64,000 bases of DNA, taken from NCBI RefSeq assembly GCF_029537395.1, contig NZ_CP120677.1, positions 558,001-622,000 of the forward strand, read 5' to 3'. The stretch is from Tissierella sp. Yu-01 (GTDB lineage Bacteria > Bacillota > Clostridia > Tissierellales > Tissierellaceae). Made by a program: the position numbers and the translations under genes. Of the stretch, positions 54,694 through 63,323 are shown piece by piece (the stretch's first letter is position 1; every line of letters begins with the position of its first letter). The notes beneath the pieces are model-generated. The model saw nothing but the letters and a program-made list of their open reading frames with translations. It was not told the DNA's origin and ran no database searches.

Positions 54694-56272
54694 AAGGTAT
54701 ATAATCTTTATTATACAGTTCTTCAAATTCATTTAATAGATTCTTAATATCAACTAAGGTTAAATTATTGTATTGTTCAATATGCTTATCAAAAACATCA
54801 ATAGATTTATACTTTTCATTACAAAGTCTATCTAGCTTATTCTTTGTATTATTAAGACTTTTTTCAGTACTTTTAAGTATTTTTGCTTGAGCATTCCTAG
54901 ACCTTTTTAATTCTAAAATTTCAGCTCTAATGTTATTAGCCATGTCCGTAAGCTTCTTATTCTCCTTAACTAAATAATCAAGTTCATTTTTAATCTTTTC
55001 CTTTTCTTCGATAGTTGTAGTAATCATATGTTTTAACTTATAAATATTCTTGTTATTATCACTTATTTCTTTTCTATAATTCTCTTCATCTTCAAAATTT
55101 TCAGCTTCATATTTTTCAAGTTCATTTTCAGCCTTAGATAGCATTTCTTTTTCAAGTTCAAGCCTTCTATGTAATCTTTCAAATTTATTGTTAGTCCTTC
55201 GTATAGATTCTTCTTTATTTTCAATAAAGGATTTTAGTTTAGTTATGCCATATAGCAGTGTAATTTTAAGTTCCTTAACTTCTCCAATCGTATAAGATGA
55301 TTTCCTAAAAAACTCATCTATTAAATTCAAATCCCTTTTTTGATATCCAGCAACTCTAGCAGTTAAAGGTCTTAAATTATTTGCTTCTATACTAATATCT
55401 ATATATTCCTTACTAAATCCAATATCTATAAATTCGGTTAAGAGACGATCTCTTTCAACTCTGCTATTTTCAACTGTATAACCAAATAGGTTCAAAAACA
55501 TCTCAAATAATTCAAAGTTTAAAGACAGGTAAAGCCCTGTATTTATAAAAAATTTCTTATTAAAATACTTATTAGAATGAACTTTGTTAGCTTCTTCTTC
55601 AAAATCATAAAATACTTGTCTGGTTATATCAAAAGCATTAATACTGTTTAAAAAAGGGAATTCTTTGTCTGTGATTTCTAATATTGCTGGCTCTACTTCA
55701 ATATCTACTACAAGAGCATCTAATAATTCATCAATATCTTGTATTTCAAAGATAGTTTCATCTTGGATTGTTGCTGTATAAGATAGAATTTCATACTTAG
55801 TTTTATTTCTTATGAGTTCAACAATTTTTTGCTTATAATCTTCAATATAGTCTAAATCCTTTATTAACTCAAAATAATCATTTATTTTATTTATTCTTTT
55901 ATTCTTATAATCACTCATTAGATTTTGAAATATACCTATATCATCATTATTTAAAAAAGAATTATAAAGTTTTTCAGTTAAATCAATCTTCTTGGTTTTT
56001 TTGCCCTTTTCTAGTATTAGAACTATTTTATCTAAATTTAGCCCATTTGCTAAAATGGCTTTTTTAAAATCGTCCTTTTCATAAATATCATCATTATCTT
56101 CATAATGTTCTTTCCATTCTTCTACGAAGTCCAAAACTACTTCCTTATAATCGTCTTCAGGCGTATTACTATCAAAATCTTCTTTTTCAATTGCAGTCCT
56201 ACATCTTGTAATCCAATTTTCAAGTTGTAGCAAATCATAGTGTTCTATTTTTTCTTCAAAGAGTTTATTCAC
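54692..56272 (-). CDS. large coiled-coil protein of unknown function
   Basis: 526 residues from a GTG at 56272, with GAGAGGGGG upstream; the longer frame is intergenic. No signal peptide. An acidic N-terminal half (about 1-330) with no known domain is followed by strong coiled coil (about 375-490; Glu/Lys/Asn/Leu heptads such as KKLTDMANNIRAEILELKRSRN). A TATAAT box lies about 17-22 bases upstream. The only minus-strand cargo gene in the element. It might be structural or a partner of the neighbouring winged-helix protein; function unknown. Confidence 0.7.
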   Translation of the reverse strand: MNKLFEEKIEHYDLLQLENWITRCRTAIEKEDFDSNTPEDDYKEVVLDFVEEWKEHYEDNDDIYEKDDFKKAILANGLNLDKIVLILEKGKKTKKIDLTEKLYNSFLNNDDIGIFQNLMSDYKNKRINKINDYFELIKDLDYIEDYKQKIVELIRNKTKYEILSYTATIQDETIFEIQDIDELLDALVVDIEVEPAILEITDKEFPFLNSINAFDITRQVFYDFEEEANKVHSNKYFNKKFFINTGLYLSLNFELFEMFLNLFGYTVENSRVERDRLLTEFIDIGFSKEYIDISIEANNLRPLTARVAGYQKRDLNLIDEFFRKSSYTIGEVKELKITLLYGITKLKSFIENKEESIRRTNNKFERLHRRLELEKEMLSKAENELEKYEAENFEDEENYRKEISDNNKNIYKLKHMITTTIEEKEKIKNELDYLVKENKKLTDMANNIRAEILELKRSRNAQAKILKSTEKSLNNTKNKLDRLCNEKYKSIDVFDKHIEQYNNLTLVDIKNLLNEFEELYNKDYIP

Positions 56273-56312
56273 AAAAATCCCCCTCTCATTTCTATTATAA
56301 CGGAAGAGCAAA

Positions 56313-56345
56313 AAAAGGACACTATTTTTAATAGTATCCTTTTTT
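56313..56345. terminator. hairpin terminator upstream of the coiled-coil gene
   Basis: AAAAGGACACTATT/AATAGTATCCTTTT with one G-U pair, loop TTT, A/T-runs on both sides. It can act in both directions between the divergent genes. Confidence 0.8.
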
Positions 56346-56534
56346 ATAAATAATGATAGGAGGAAAACTTTAAAAAACATCATTAAAGTTTTATTAATAA
56401 CATTATATAGTTTATTTAATAAGAATATAATTTCCAAGTGGTCGAACCAACTTTTTTCATTTCCCAGTTATAAGTGGTCAGGCTCTAGTCTAATATATAT
56501 AAATACTATAAAAAAACTAAGGAGGAGATGGTAA

Positions 56535-58454
56535 ATGCTTGAAAATCTTAAAGAACGATACAATAGTAATAAAAAGTTTCAAAAAACTATATGGAATATT
56601 AAGATCTTTAAAGAATTAACAGATAAACAAGAAATTGTATTAAAGATAATATATTTTTTAGAAAATATTTTCAAAGAAGATTTAAGAAATATATGTTTTT
56701 ATCTTTATTCGGACGATTCATTTGATACTACATTAAAAAAATTAAGGGATGAAGGATATGTATATTACAAGAGAAATGGATTGGGAACAATATATGCTCT
56801 TACGGGTAAATCAATTTCAAAGTTTGAGCCTTTTAATCAAAACTATACAAATGTCAATATTGGAGACAAAGAGCTTTATTCAAATAAAATTAGAGGAGCA
56901 ATAGTTGCTAAGCAGATAAATAATTATATCTTATACGATTTGAAGGTAGAGTTTTTAAATTATAGTCAAAATAAAATTGAAATATATATCCTAAATCAGT
57001 TTATTAAGAATTTTAAATTTAAGGATTTCATTCAAAAAACAGAAGGTGAAAAAATTAAAGAATTAAAACAATTACAAGCCTTAAAAGATGAAGATATCAA
57101 TCTTCTATTAAAAATGAAGACTTATAATGAAAAAGCCTTCAAGATTTATTACAAATCTTGGATACAGGAATATAAGGTAGTCCAACTAGATGAAAGATAC
57201 ATTCCTTTTAGAAAAAGATTTTTACAGTCATTAGAAAATATGGATGATGAATTAAGATATTATTTAAAAGACTTTTCTAGAGAAATATTCGATACTACTT
57301 GGAAAAATGTATTTAAATCTTTCCTAGAAGAAGAGAATAATTTTAAAGAAGAATATATTAAAAAACAATTTATCAAGAATAAGGAATATAAAGCATTTCT
57401 TAATAAACCAGAAGGAGATCAAATTATATTTTTAAATGAATTGAAATTCAATAAAGAAGAAATAAACGAATTCTTTAACCTAACAGCAAATGATATAAAA
57501 AGAATAGAAATGCTTTATGTAAAAATGAAGGAGAACCTAAAAGAAAGAAGCTTTAAACTATACAAAGATCATTTCTACAATGCCCTTGAGAAAGAGAAAA
57601 CAAGGTATCATTCAGAGTATCTATCCGATTATAAAAAATCTGAATTTCCCAATATAGAGAATATAATAGTAAGTTATTTTAAAGAAATGAATAGTAATTA
57701 CTTGAAAGATAGTAATAACAAGGTAGTAGCTTCATTTATTAAAGTTCTAAAAGATTTTAATATTAGCGATGAAGAAATTAAAAAAGTCTATAGTTTAGAA
57801 AAATATCATTCTACCTACGAGCTTTTTTCCTATTATGAAAGAAATATAAAGAAATCCAGAAATGATTTATTAAAAAAACAAGATAATAATCTTGTTGATG
57901 AAAAGAATAATGAGTTAGAAAAGATACAGAAAAACTTACAAGTTCTTAAAAAGAGAATAGAAGTATTAGAAGATGATTTATCTTTTAGATTATTAGATAA
58001 GGTCGAAGGAGAACAAGTAGAGAGAGCCTTTACCTTTAGAATATTACAAAGAAATTCAATTTTTATAGAAAGTATAGAAAGTGGAAGTGAGTTAGTGTAT
58101 GGGAAAAATCTAAGTAATATAAAGGTAAATGTTGGCTTCTTGGATAGTACAGAAAATGGGCTTCAGCCTTACCTAATATTTAAAAAGATATTTATAATTC
58201 ATACCTTTCTTAATCAATTAATTAATAGAGAAGGGGTTTTAGATTTACATATAACCATATATACATTTAATAATAATAGAAAGGAATTATTAGATAATAG
58301 ATTGGTTTTTGTAAAAAAGAAGATGGAAGGACATAGACAAGCATTTGGAATGTTAAAAGAAAAAATAAAAATTGAAGATATCACTATGCCTAATAACAAA
58401 TTATGGAAATATTATAACATAATAAAAACAGAAATAGAGAAAGGAGGACTATAA
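56535..58454 (+). CDS. winged-helix-like protein of unknown function
   Basis: 639 residues; ATG after TAAGGAGGAGATGGTAA. Residues 25-85 read like a winged helix (ELTDKQEIVLKIIYFLE...TTLKKLRDEGYVYYKRNGLGTIYALTGKS), similar in style to replication-relaxation proteins of mobile elements. The middle is helical and Lys/Glu-rich; residues about 455-495 form coiled coil; the C-terminal part (500-639) may be a globular domain. No catalytic motif seen. It is followed at 1 base by a small gene, so the two are one transcript. Confidence 0.65.
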   Translation: MLENLKERYNSNKKFQKTIWNIKIFKELTDKQEIVLKIIYFLENIFKEDLRNICFYLYSDDSFDTTLKKLRDEGYVYYKRNGLGTIYALTGKSISKFEPFNQNYTNVNIGDKELYSNKIRGAIVAKQINNYILYDLKVEFLNYSQNKIEIYILNQFIKNFKFKDFIQKTEGEKIKELKQLQALKDEDINLLLKMKTYNEKAFKIYYKSWIQEYKVVQLDERYIPFRKRFLQSLENMDDELRYYLKDFSREIFDTTWKNVFKSFLEEENNFKEEYIKKQFIKNKEYKAFLNKPEGDQIIFLNELKFNKEEINEFFNLTANDIKRIEMLYVKMKENLKERSFKLYKDHFYNALEKEKTRYHSEYLSDYKKSEFPNIENIIVSYFKEMNSNYLKDSNNKVVASFIKVLKDFNISDEEIKKVYSLEKYHSTYELFSYYERNIKKSRNDLLKKQDNNLVDEKNNELEKIQKNLQVLKKRIEVLEDDLSFRLLDKVEGEQVERAFTFRILQRNSIFIESIESGSELVYGKNLSNIKVNVGFLDSTENGLQPYLIFKKIFIIHTFLNQLINREGVLDLHITIYTFNNNRKELLDNRLVFVKKKMEGHRQAFGMLKEKIKIEDITMPNNKLWKYYNIIKTEIEKGGL

Positions 58455-58455
58455 A

Positions 58456-58662
58456 ATGATAATTAAGCTAGACCATAAGCCAACAGATTTTACTAACTCA
58501 ACAACAACTGAAGGATTTAAAAAGGTTGATGATTTTTATAATGATGACTTAATAATTGAAGAAGAAGATTTAATCCTGATGCCAGAAATTGACGAATGGG
58601 AATGTGTATTCAATAATTATATGTTCTATCAAGAGTTAAACAATAGAGATGATTTACTATAG
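58456..58662 (+). CDS. 68-residue acidic protein of unknown function
   Basis: ATG after GAAAGGAGGACTATAAA, one base after the previous stop. Acidic (DDFYNDDLIIEEEDLILMPEIDEWE), no family recognised. Tight linkage suggests it works with the winged-helix-like protein. Confidence 0.7.
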   Translation: MIIKLDHKPTDFTNSTTTEGFKKVDDFYNDDLIIEEEDLILMPEIDEWECVFNNYMFYQELNNRDDLL

Positions 58663-58971
58663 TTTTCTATAAAGTTATGAAATGAACAATTTGAAAACCT
58701 ATAAAATGTTTTTGGAATAAACAAAGAGTAAAGATTGAGAAAGTTTTTATAAGACTCAATCTTTTTTCTTTGACAAATGAAAGGTTATTAAAAAATGAAC
58801 AATAAATATATTTCATTTTGTTTCTGATATAAGTCTTTTCCCGTTAGGGAAAAGTGGAGTGATACATTAAGATAGTTGAACGTTATAAAACTAATGCTTA
58901 GTTATTATTTTACTTGAAAACCATATAATATAAAAAGTTAATAAAACAACATTATAGAAAGGAGTGTTATT
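58663..58971. other. 309-base intergenic stretch with terminator and hairpin
   Basis: A terminator AAAGATTGAG/CTCAATCTTT with T-run lies at about 58729-58766. An 8-bp hairpin CTTTTCCC-GTTA-GGGAAAAG lies at about 58833-58852. A TATAAT box at about 58925 may serve the next gene. No ORF seen. Confidence 0.6.
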
Positions 58972-59715
58972 TTGTATCCTGTTATCTTATCTAATAAGGA
59001 TAAGAATTTCAACAGGGAGGAATTAAAAAGGTACAAGAAAAGAAGTAAATATATTCAACAAGATTTCTTCAGTTTCTGTAAAGAAGTGTTGAATGCTGAG
59101 GAATATGAAATTTTAACAAGTAAGGAAATTAGTATTGAGAATGACTTTTTCAATACAGAATGGGCTAAAGATCGTAGAGACAGAAGAAGCCCTTTAGAAT
59201 TTTTAAGATACTTAATTATAAATAAAGTTTATGAAGATTTTAATAAGAGATACTTCAATGAAATTTATGATTCAGGGCTCGAATTTGTAGGAACAGAAGG
59301 AAAGAATATTTTAGAAACTAATAATAATATTACTAATTATCCTGACTTCAGGAGTAGAAAAGATTGTCTAATAGAGTTTATACAAATAGAAAAAGGTTAC
59401 TGGATAAAAAAAGAAAAGGTTTTATATTTTAGACATAATAAAATTAAACATCTAAAAGAACTATCAAAAACACATAAAATCTTTTTAGTAATATCTCTAA
59501 TAGAAGAAATTGAATATCAGATTTTAGAGATTACGCCAGATACAGAGATTTATTATGAGCCTAATATTAAAAAGTTCAATGGCAAATGGGGCTATAAAAT
59601 ATATTTTGAACCTAATTTTAGACCTTATTACGATATTGAAACTTATAAGGAAAAACAGATAAAAATACCAGTAAAAATACTAAAGGAGGAGGAAGAACAA
59701 TGGAAAAAATTTTAA
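58972..59715 (+). CDS. unknown protein, possible degenerate PD-(D/E)XK nuclease fold
   Basis: 247 residues; TTG start after GAAAGGAGTGTTATT. Residues about 100-180 (FVGTEGKNILE, YPDFRSRKDCLIEFIQIEKGYW, FRHNKIKHLKELSKTHKIFLVISLI) resemble the spacing of PD-(D/E)XK nucleases, with PD and Glu present but no Lys two residues after Glu. The assignment is tentative. The last 16 bases overlap the start of the receiver-like protein gene, so the two are translationally coupled. Confidence 0.5.
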   Translation: MYPVILSNKDKNFNREELKRYKKRSKYIQQDFFSFCKEVLNAEEYEILTSKEISIENDFFNTEWAKDRRDRRSPLEFLRYLIINKVYEDFNKRYFNEIYDSGLEFVGTEGKNILETNNNITNYPDFRSRKDCLIEFIQIEKGYWIKKEKVLYFRHNKIKHLKELSKTHKIFLVISLIEEIEYQILEITPDTEIYYEPNIKKFNGKWGYKIYFEPNFRPYYDIETYKEKQIKIPVKILKEEEEQWKKF

Positions 59716-61139
59716 TTGGACTTGGAATGGAAGATGCTGAAAAATTATTAAAAGAAGCAATAAAAAGAAATAATCCAGATCATATTGTTTGTGATGATTT
59801 AATTACCCATAAAGGAAGAGAACATATCTTAGATAAAATAAAAAATAATAATCCAACCGTTGTAATACTAAGGGAATCACTAAAAGGTAATGATGATATT
59901 CTTCAAACTATTTATTTAATAAAAAAACATTTTAATGTGAGAATTATATTTATAGCTAAAAATAGAAAACCAGGGGATAAACTATTGGCTACATTAGTAG
60001 GTTATTCTGTTTATGATATATTAATGGGCACAAGTATACCAATAGAAGGAATTGCTCGATTAGTAGATCAGACAAACACATTTCAGGATGTTTATCATTT
60101 AATTCCTAAACCAGAAGATGATGATTATGATGAATTGATATTTGAAGATGAGGAAAAAGAAATTGATGATTATGATGAGGAAAAAAGTTCTAGGATTCGT
60201 AATCCTTTTGGCATCATTAAAAGAGACAAGCCCAACAAAACTGAAGAAAAAGTCATAGATGAAGAAGTTGAAGATGATAATCTTGATATAGAAAACATAT
60301 TTAAAAATGCTAAACCGACTAAACCAAAAAAACTATTTGGAAAAGACATAGAAGAGTATAAAGATATTTTGTTAAATGAAGATGACGAAGAAATAAAAGA
60401 TTATGACAATATAGAAGAAGGTTCCGATGTTGAAAATTATGACAATATTAAAAAGTCACCTAAAACTAAAAGATCGATGTTTAAAAATAAGAATGAAAAA
60501 GAAAATGAAGAGCTTAGGGCTATTATAAAAGAGGGGAGCACTAGTTTAGATAAACAGTTAAGAAAATTTGAAGAAGAAATGTCAATTGAGGAAGAAAAAT
60601 TGAATAAAGAAATTACTTTAGAAGATGAGAACGGACAGGAGAGGCTAAAAAAACTACAAGAAGAATTAAAAAAAGTAAAGAAATTAAACAAAGAAAGAGA
60701 AAAAGAAAGAAGAAAGAGAGAGAAAGAAGAATTAGCAATTGCAGAGAGACAAAAGAAGCTTGAAGAGGAAGAAAAGCTAGAAAAACAAAAAAAAGAAAAA
60801 GAAGCTGTGGATTTTGAAAGAAAGATTAGAGAAAGAGAATTAGATATTAAAGAAGAATACGCTAAACGCTCTGGGATAGTAATAAATGGCTCAATTTTAT
60901 CAACAATTTGGAACAAAGGTAAAAGGCTTTTTATATTTTTATCTGTTTTATTAGTTGGAAGTTTATTACTTAATTTGCTAATGGCTTATATGCAAGGAAG
61001 AGATCTATATACTGCATTTATCCAATATAGTGATTTTGTGATAAATCTTTTTAAAATAATAATTACATATTTAGAAAAGTTATTTAAGGAATTAGAAAAT
61101 GTAATAAAAATGTTATATATAAAAATTAAAAATTCATAA
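59700..61139 (+). CDS. receiver-like, coiled-coil, membrane-anchored protein
   Basis: 479 residues; ATG after AAAGGAGGAGGAAGAAC. Residues 1-135 look like a CheY/CpaE-type receiver fold (MEKILIGLGMEDAEKLL...VVILRESLKGNDDILQTIYLIKKHFNVRIIFIAKNRKPGDKLLATLVGYSVYDILMG), but no phospho-acceptor Asp is obvious. An acidic linker (140-280), a Lys/Glu coiled coil (about 270-390) and one membrane helix (410-431) follow, then an amphipathic tail. CpaE-like receivers occur in Tad pilus and conjugation-related clusters of Clostridia. The P-loop ATPase part of CpaE is missing. Confidence 0.65.
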   Translation: MEKILIGLGMEDAEKLLKEAIKRNNPDHIVCDDLITHKGREHILDKIKNNNPTVVILRESLKGNDDILQTIYLIKKHFNVRIIFIAKNRKPGDKLLATLVGYSVYDILMGTSIPIEGIARLVDQTNTFQDVYHLIPKPEDDDYDELIFEDEEKEIDDYDEEKSSRIRNPFGIIKRDKPNKTEEKVIDEEVEDDNLDIENIFKNAKPTKPKKLFGKDIEEYKDILLNEDDEEIKDYDNIEEGSDVENYDNIKKSPKTKRSMFKNKNEKENEELRAIIKEGSTSLDKQLRKFEEEMSIEEEKLNKEITLEDENGQERLKKLQEELKKVKKLNKEREKERRKREKEELAIAERQKKLEEEEKLEKQKKEKEAVDFERKIRERELDIKEEYAKRSGIVINGSILSTIWNKGKRLFIFLSVLLVGSLLLNLLMAYMQGRDLYTAFIQYSDFVINLFKIIITYLEKLFKELENVIKMLYIKIKNS

Positions 61140-61155
61140 AGGAGGATGTATAAAA

Positions 61156-62814
61156 ATGAAAAAAACAATATTATTTTTAATAATTATTTTGATTTTAGTG
61201 AGCAATTCAACATTACTATATGCTGAAGAAGAAATTGATAAGGTAGAAATTAAAACTGAAACATCAGAAGTTTATTTAGCAAGAATATATGATTTCAGGA
61301 CATTTGATTATAATATGTTTGAAGAAGATAAAGATGTTAGTTATGGTGATCTGATTTTAGAGGGTAATAATGATTTTTATGTACCTGATAGCAACCATGT
61401 AGAAATTGAATATCCTAAAGAGTTATTTAAAGGGCAAGCAATCTATGTAAGAGTACATCAAGCTATCTTAGAAGGGGACGAGCATTATACTACTACAATT
61501 AATTTTGATAGTGAAGTTGAAATAAAAGAATTAGGTCAAATGAAAAAAAACACAATTCATATCGATGGAGAACAAGTTGGTGAATTTGGTTCCTCATCAA
61601 TGATAGAAGAATTTGAATTTAATCTATTTAATATTTCAGAATACACTCAAGATAATAGTCTTATTTTTGAAAATGGAGTAGGTTATAATCATGATTACTA
61701 CTTTGCAGTATATCCAAAAGGAGAAAGTTTAACAATAGATGTAAAAATTACAGGTCAGGGTGAAGAAAGAACATTAAATAAAACATTAAATATAATTGAT
61801 GAAGATGCAGATTTTTCATATGAAATTATAGATGGGCAAATACATGCAAGTGTATATATTCTTGATAAAGATATGTCTGGAGTAGTTGAAAAACCAGAAA
61901 AAGATAAGATACTAAGCCTAGCACGAAAATATGGTTATAATAGTTCTCTACAACCTTCAATAACTTTTGAAACAGATTTAAATTTAGAAAAAACGGGAAC
62001 TTATTCACTTGATTTATATGGTGAAACAATTGTTAATAAGATAATTGATAAGAACTTTTTTGAAAACCTTTCTGGGGGAAGTATAAGACTTAATGCTAAA
62101 AATAGACATGTTACTTTTTTTGATATTGATAATTTTAACCATGAAGTACAGGATGAATTAGATTTCTATCAAATTACAGTAGGAATCGGTGGAAAACTAT
62201 TTGAAGACTTTGATTTTACATATTATTATCCAGATAATTATATTCCAGATGAACCTGAAACATCAGAGGATCCAGAGACACCAAAAAGTTCTATAGATCC
62301 AAAGAATTCAAAAACACCTAATGAATATAATCCAAATGACAAACCAAAAGAATATAACAAAAGAAAAATTACTAAAAAGCTTATTATAACAATATCAATT
62401 ATTACCTTACTTATAGTTATTGGATTTAAGGTGCCATTTATTCCATTTACACCTCTGTTTTATTATACTAGAAAAGTTGCTATTTATAGTAACTTAAAAC
62501 AAGAAGATGGAACAATCAAAAGAAAAAAAGTATTTTCAGAGGGGTATGAGATAAGCGGAACACAGTTAATTGTAGATATAACAGACACAATGAGTATCTA
62601 TAAAGAATATAATTATTTAGAAATAGAAATTCCAAAAGATATAGCTCATTCTGTTATTACTAAAGTTATAGAAAATAAAAAAGTAAAGGAAATTACACCG
62701 AGGACTTTAATAATCAAACATAAAAATCATAAAGAACCAATTCAAATAGTTCCTATAGCAGAAAACTTCTATGATGAAAAGAAAAATACATATGTAATAA
62801 AATTAAATGTTTAA
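61156..62814 (+). CDS. secreted single-pass membrane protein of unknown function
   Basis: 552 residues; ATG after AAAGGAGGATGTATAAAA. Signal peptide 1-23 (ending LLYA), extracellular beta-rich region (about 24-365), Pro/Glu/Lys linker (366-405), a transmembrane helix (about 408-426) and a cytoplasmic beta-rich tail of about 115 residues. No family recognised. The 16-base gap from the receiver-like membrane gene suggests the two proteins meet at the membrane, for example in a surface-apparatus complex; this is inference. Confidence 0.7.
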   Translation: MKKTILFLIIILILVSNSTLLYAEEEIDKVEIKTETSEVYLARIYDFRTFDYNMFEEDKDVSYGDLILEGNNDFYVPDSNHVEIEYPKELFKGQAIYVRVHQAILEGDEHYTTTINFDSEVEIKELGQMKKNTIHIDGEQVGEFGSSSMIEEFEFNLFNISEYTQDNSLIFENGVGYNHDYYFAVYPKGESLTIDVKITGQGEERTLNKTLNIIDEDADFSYEIIDGQIHASVYILDKDMSGVVEKPEKDKILSLARKYGYNSSLQPSITFETDLNLEKTGTYSLDLYGETIVNKIIDKNFFENLSGGSIRLNAKNRHVTFFDIDNFNHEVQDELDFYQITVGIGGKLFEDFDFTYYYPDNYIPDEPETSEDPETPKSSIDPKNSKTPNEYNPNDKPKEYNKRKITKKLIITISIITLLIVIGFKVPFIPFTPLFYYTRKVAIYSNLKQEDGTIKRKKVFSEGYEISGTQLIVDITDTMSIYKEYNYLEIEIPKDIAHSVITKVIENKKVKEITPRTLIIKHKNHKEPIQIVPIAENFYDEKKNTYVIKLNV

Positions 62815-62989
62815 AAGAAATAAAATACTCTTTGAATACTATAAATAATTTGTTTTTTAATTTTCTATAATGTAAGGAAAGAAACATTTTAGAAATAACT
62901 AGTAAGATTAATTATATTTTAAAATAATATTGTTATATTTTAAAATATTAATTATATAATATAGAGAGTTTAAAATAATATAGAATTAG
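62815..62989. other. AT-rich intergenic stretch
   Basis: Extremely AT-rich, with several TATAAT-like boxes and no ORF. It probably holds the promoter of the E4 transcript, but none stands out. Confidence 0.4.
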
Positions 62990-63249
62990 GAATTTTAAAA
63001 GGTCGAATACAGAAAAGTTGATAAAAGAACTCACAAGGTTAGAAGTTTCGCCCTTTGATTAAAAGGGCTAGAGTTTGTTAGGTCTGACGAAAACCTAACC
63101 CAAAAAATTATTCTTAAAAAGAAAGGTAAAAATAGTATGTGCTAGAAAGCAGATGTAGAAGTAGTTCTATACCTTTCTAGATACTATAATCCAAAAAAAT
63201 TAATAGATGAGTAATTTTTTAACCTCCGACAATTCGGGGGTGTTTTTTT
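62990..63249 (+). ncRNA. structured leader E4 with switch-like pairings and pseudoknot
   Basis: Hairpin GCCCTTT (63050-63056)/AAAGGGC (63062-63068). ACCTAAC (63093-63099) can pair with GTTAGGT (63077-63083), while the overlapping CTAACC (63095-63100) can pair with GGTTAG (63037-63042). AGAAAGGT (63120-63127)/ACCTTTCT (63171-63178) interleaves with ATAGTAT (63132-63138)/ATACTAT (63181-63187), an H-type pseudoknot pattern. A terminator follows: CCTCCGA (63223-63229)/TCGGGGG (63234-63240), then a seven-T run. Confidence 0.5.
63223..63249 (+). terminator. intrinsic terminator at the end of leader E4
   Basis: CCTCCGA/TCGGGGG, loop CAAT, one G-U pair, then seven T. A TTTATA-17-TATAAT pair at 63247-63275 could restart transcription for the next gene. 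Confidence 0.85.
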
Positions 63250-63323
63250 ATAAAAATATAACTAATGTGTATAATATATAAAGTTATAAAAACAACACTA
63301 TAAATTAAAAAGGAGGATTACAA

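Noticed and set aside
60437-60916. Minus-strand Ser/Phe-rich reading frame
   Set aside because: It is the antisense shadow of the Lys/Glu-rich coiled coil of the receiver-like protein and has no ribosome binding site.
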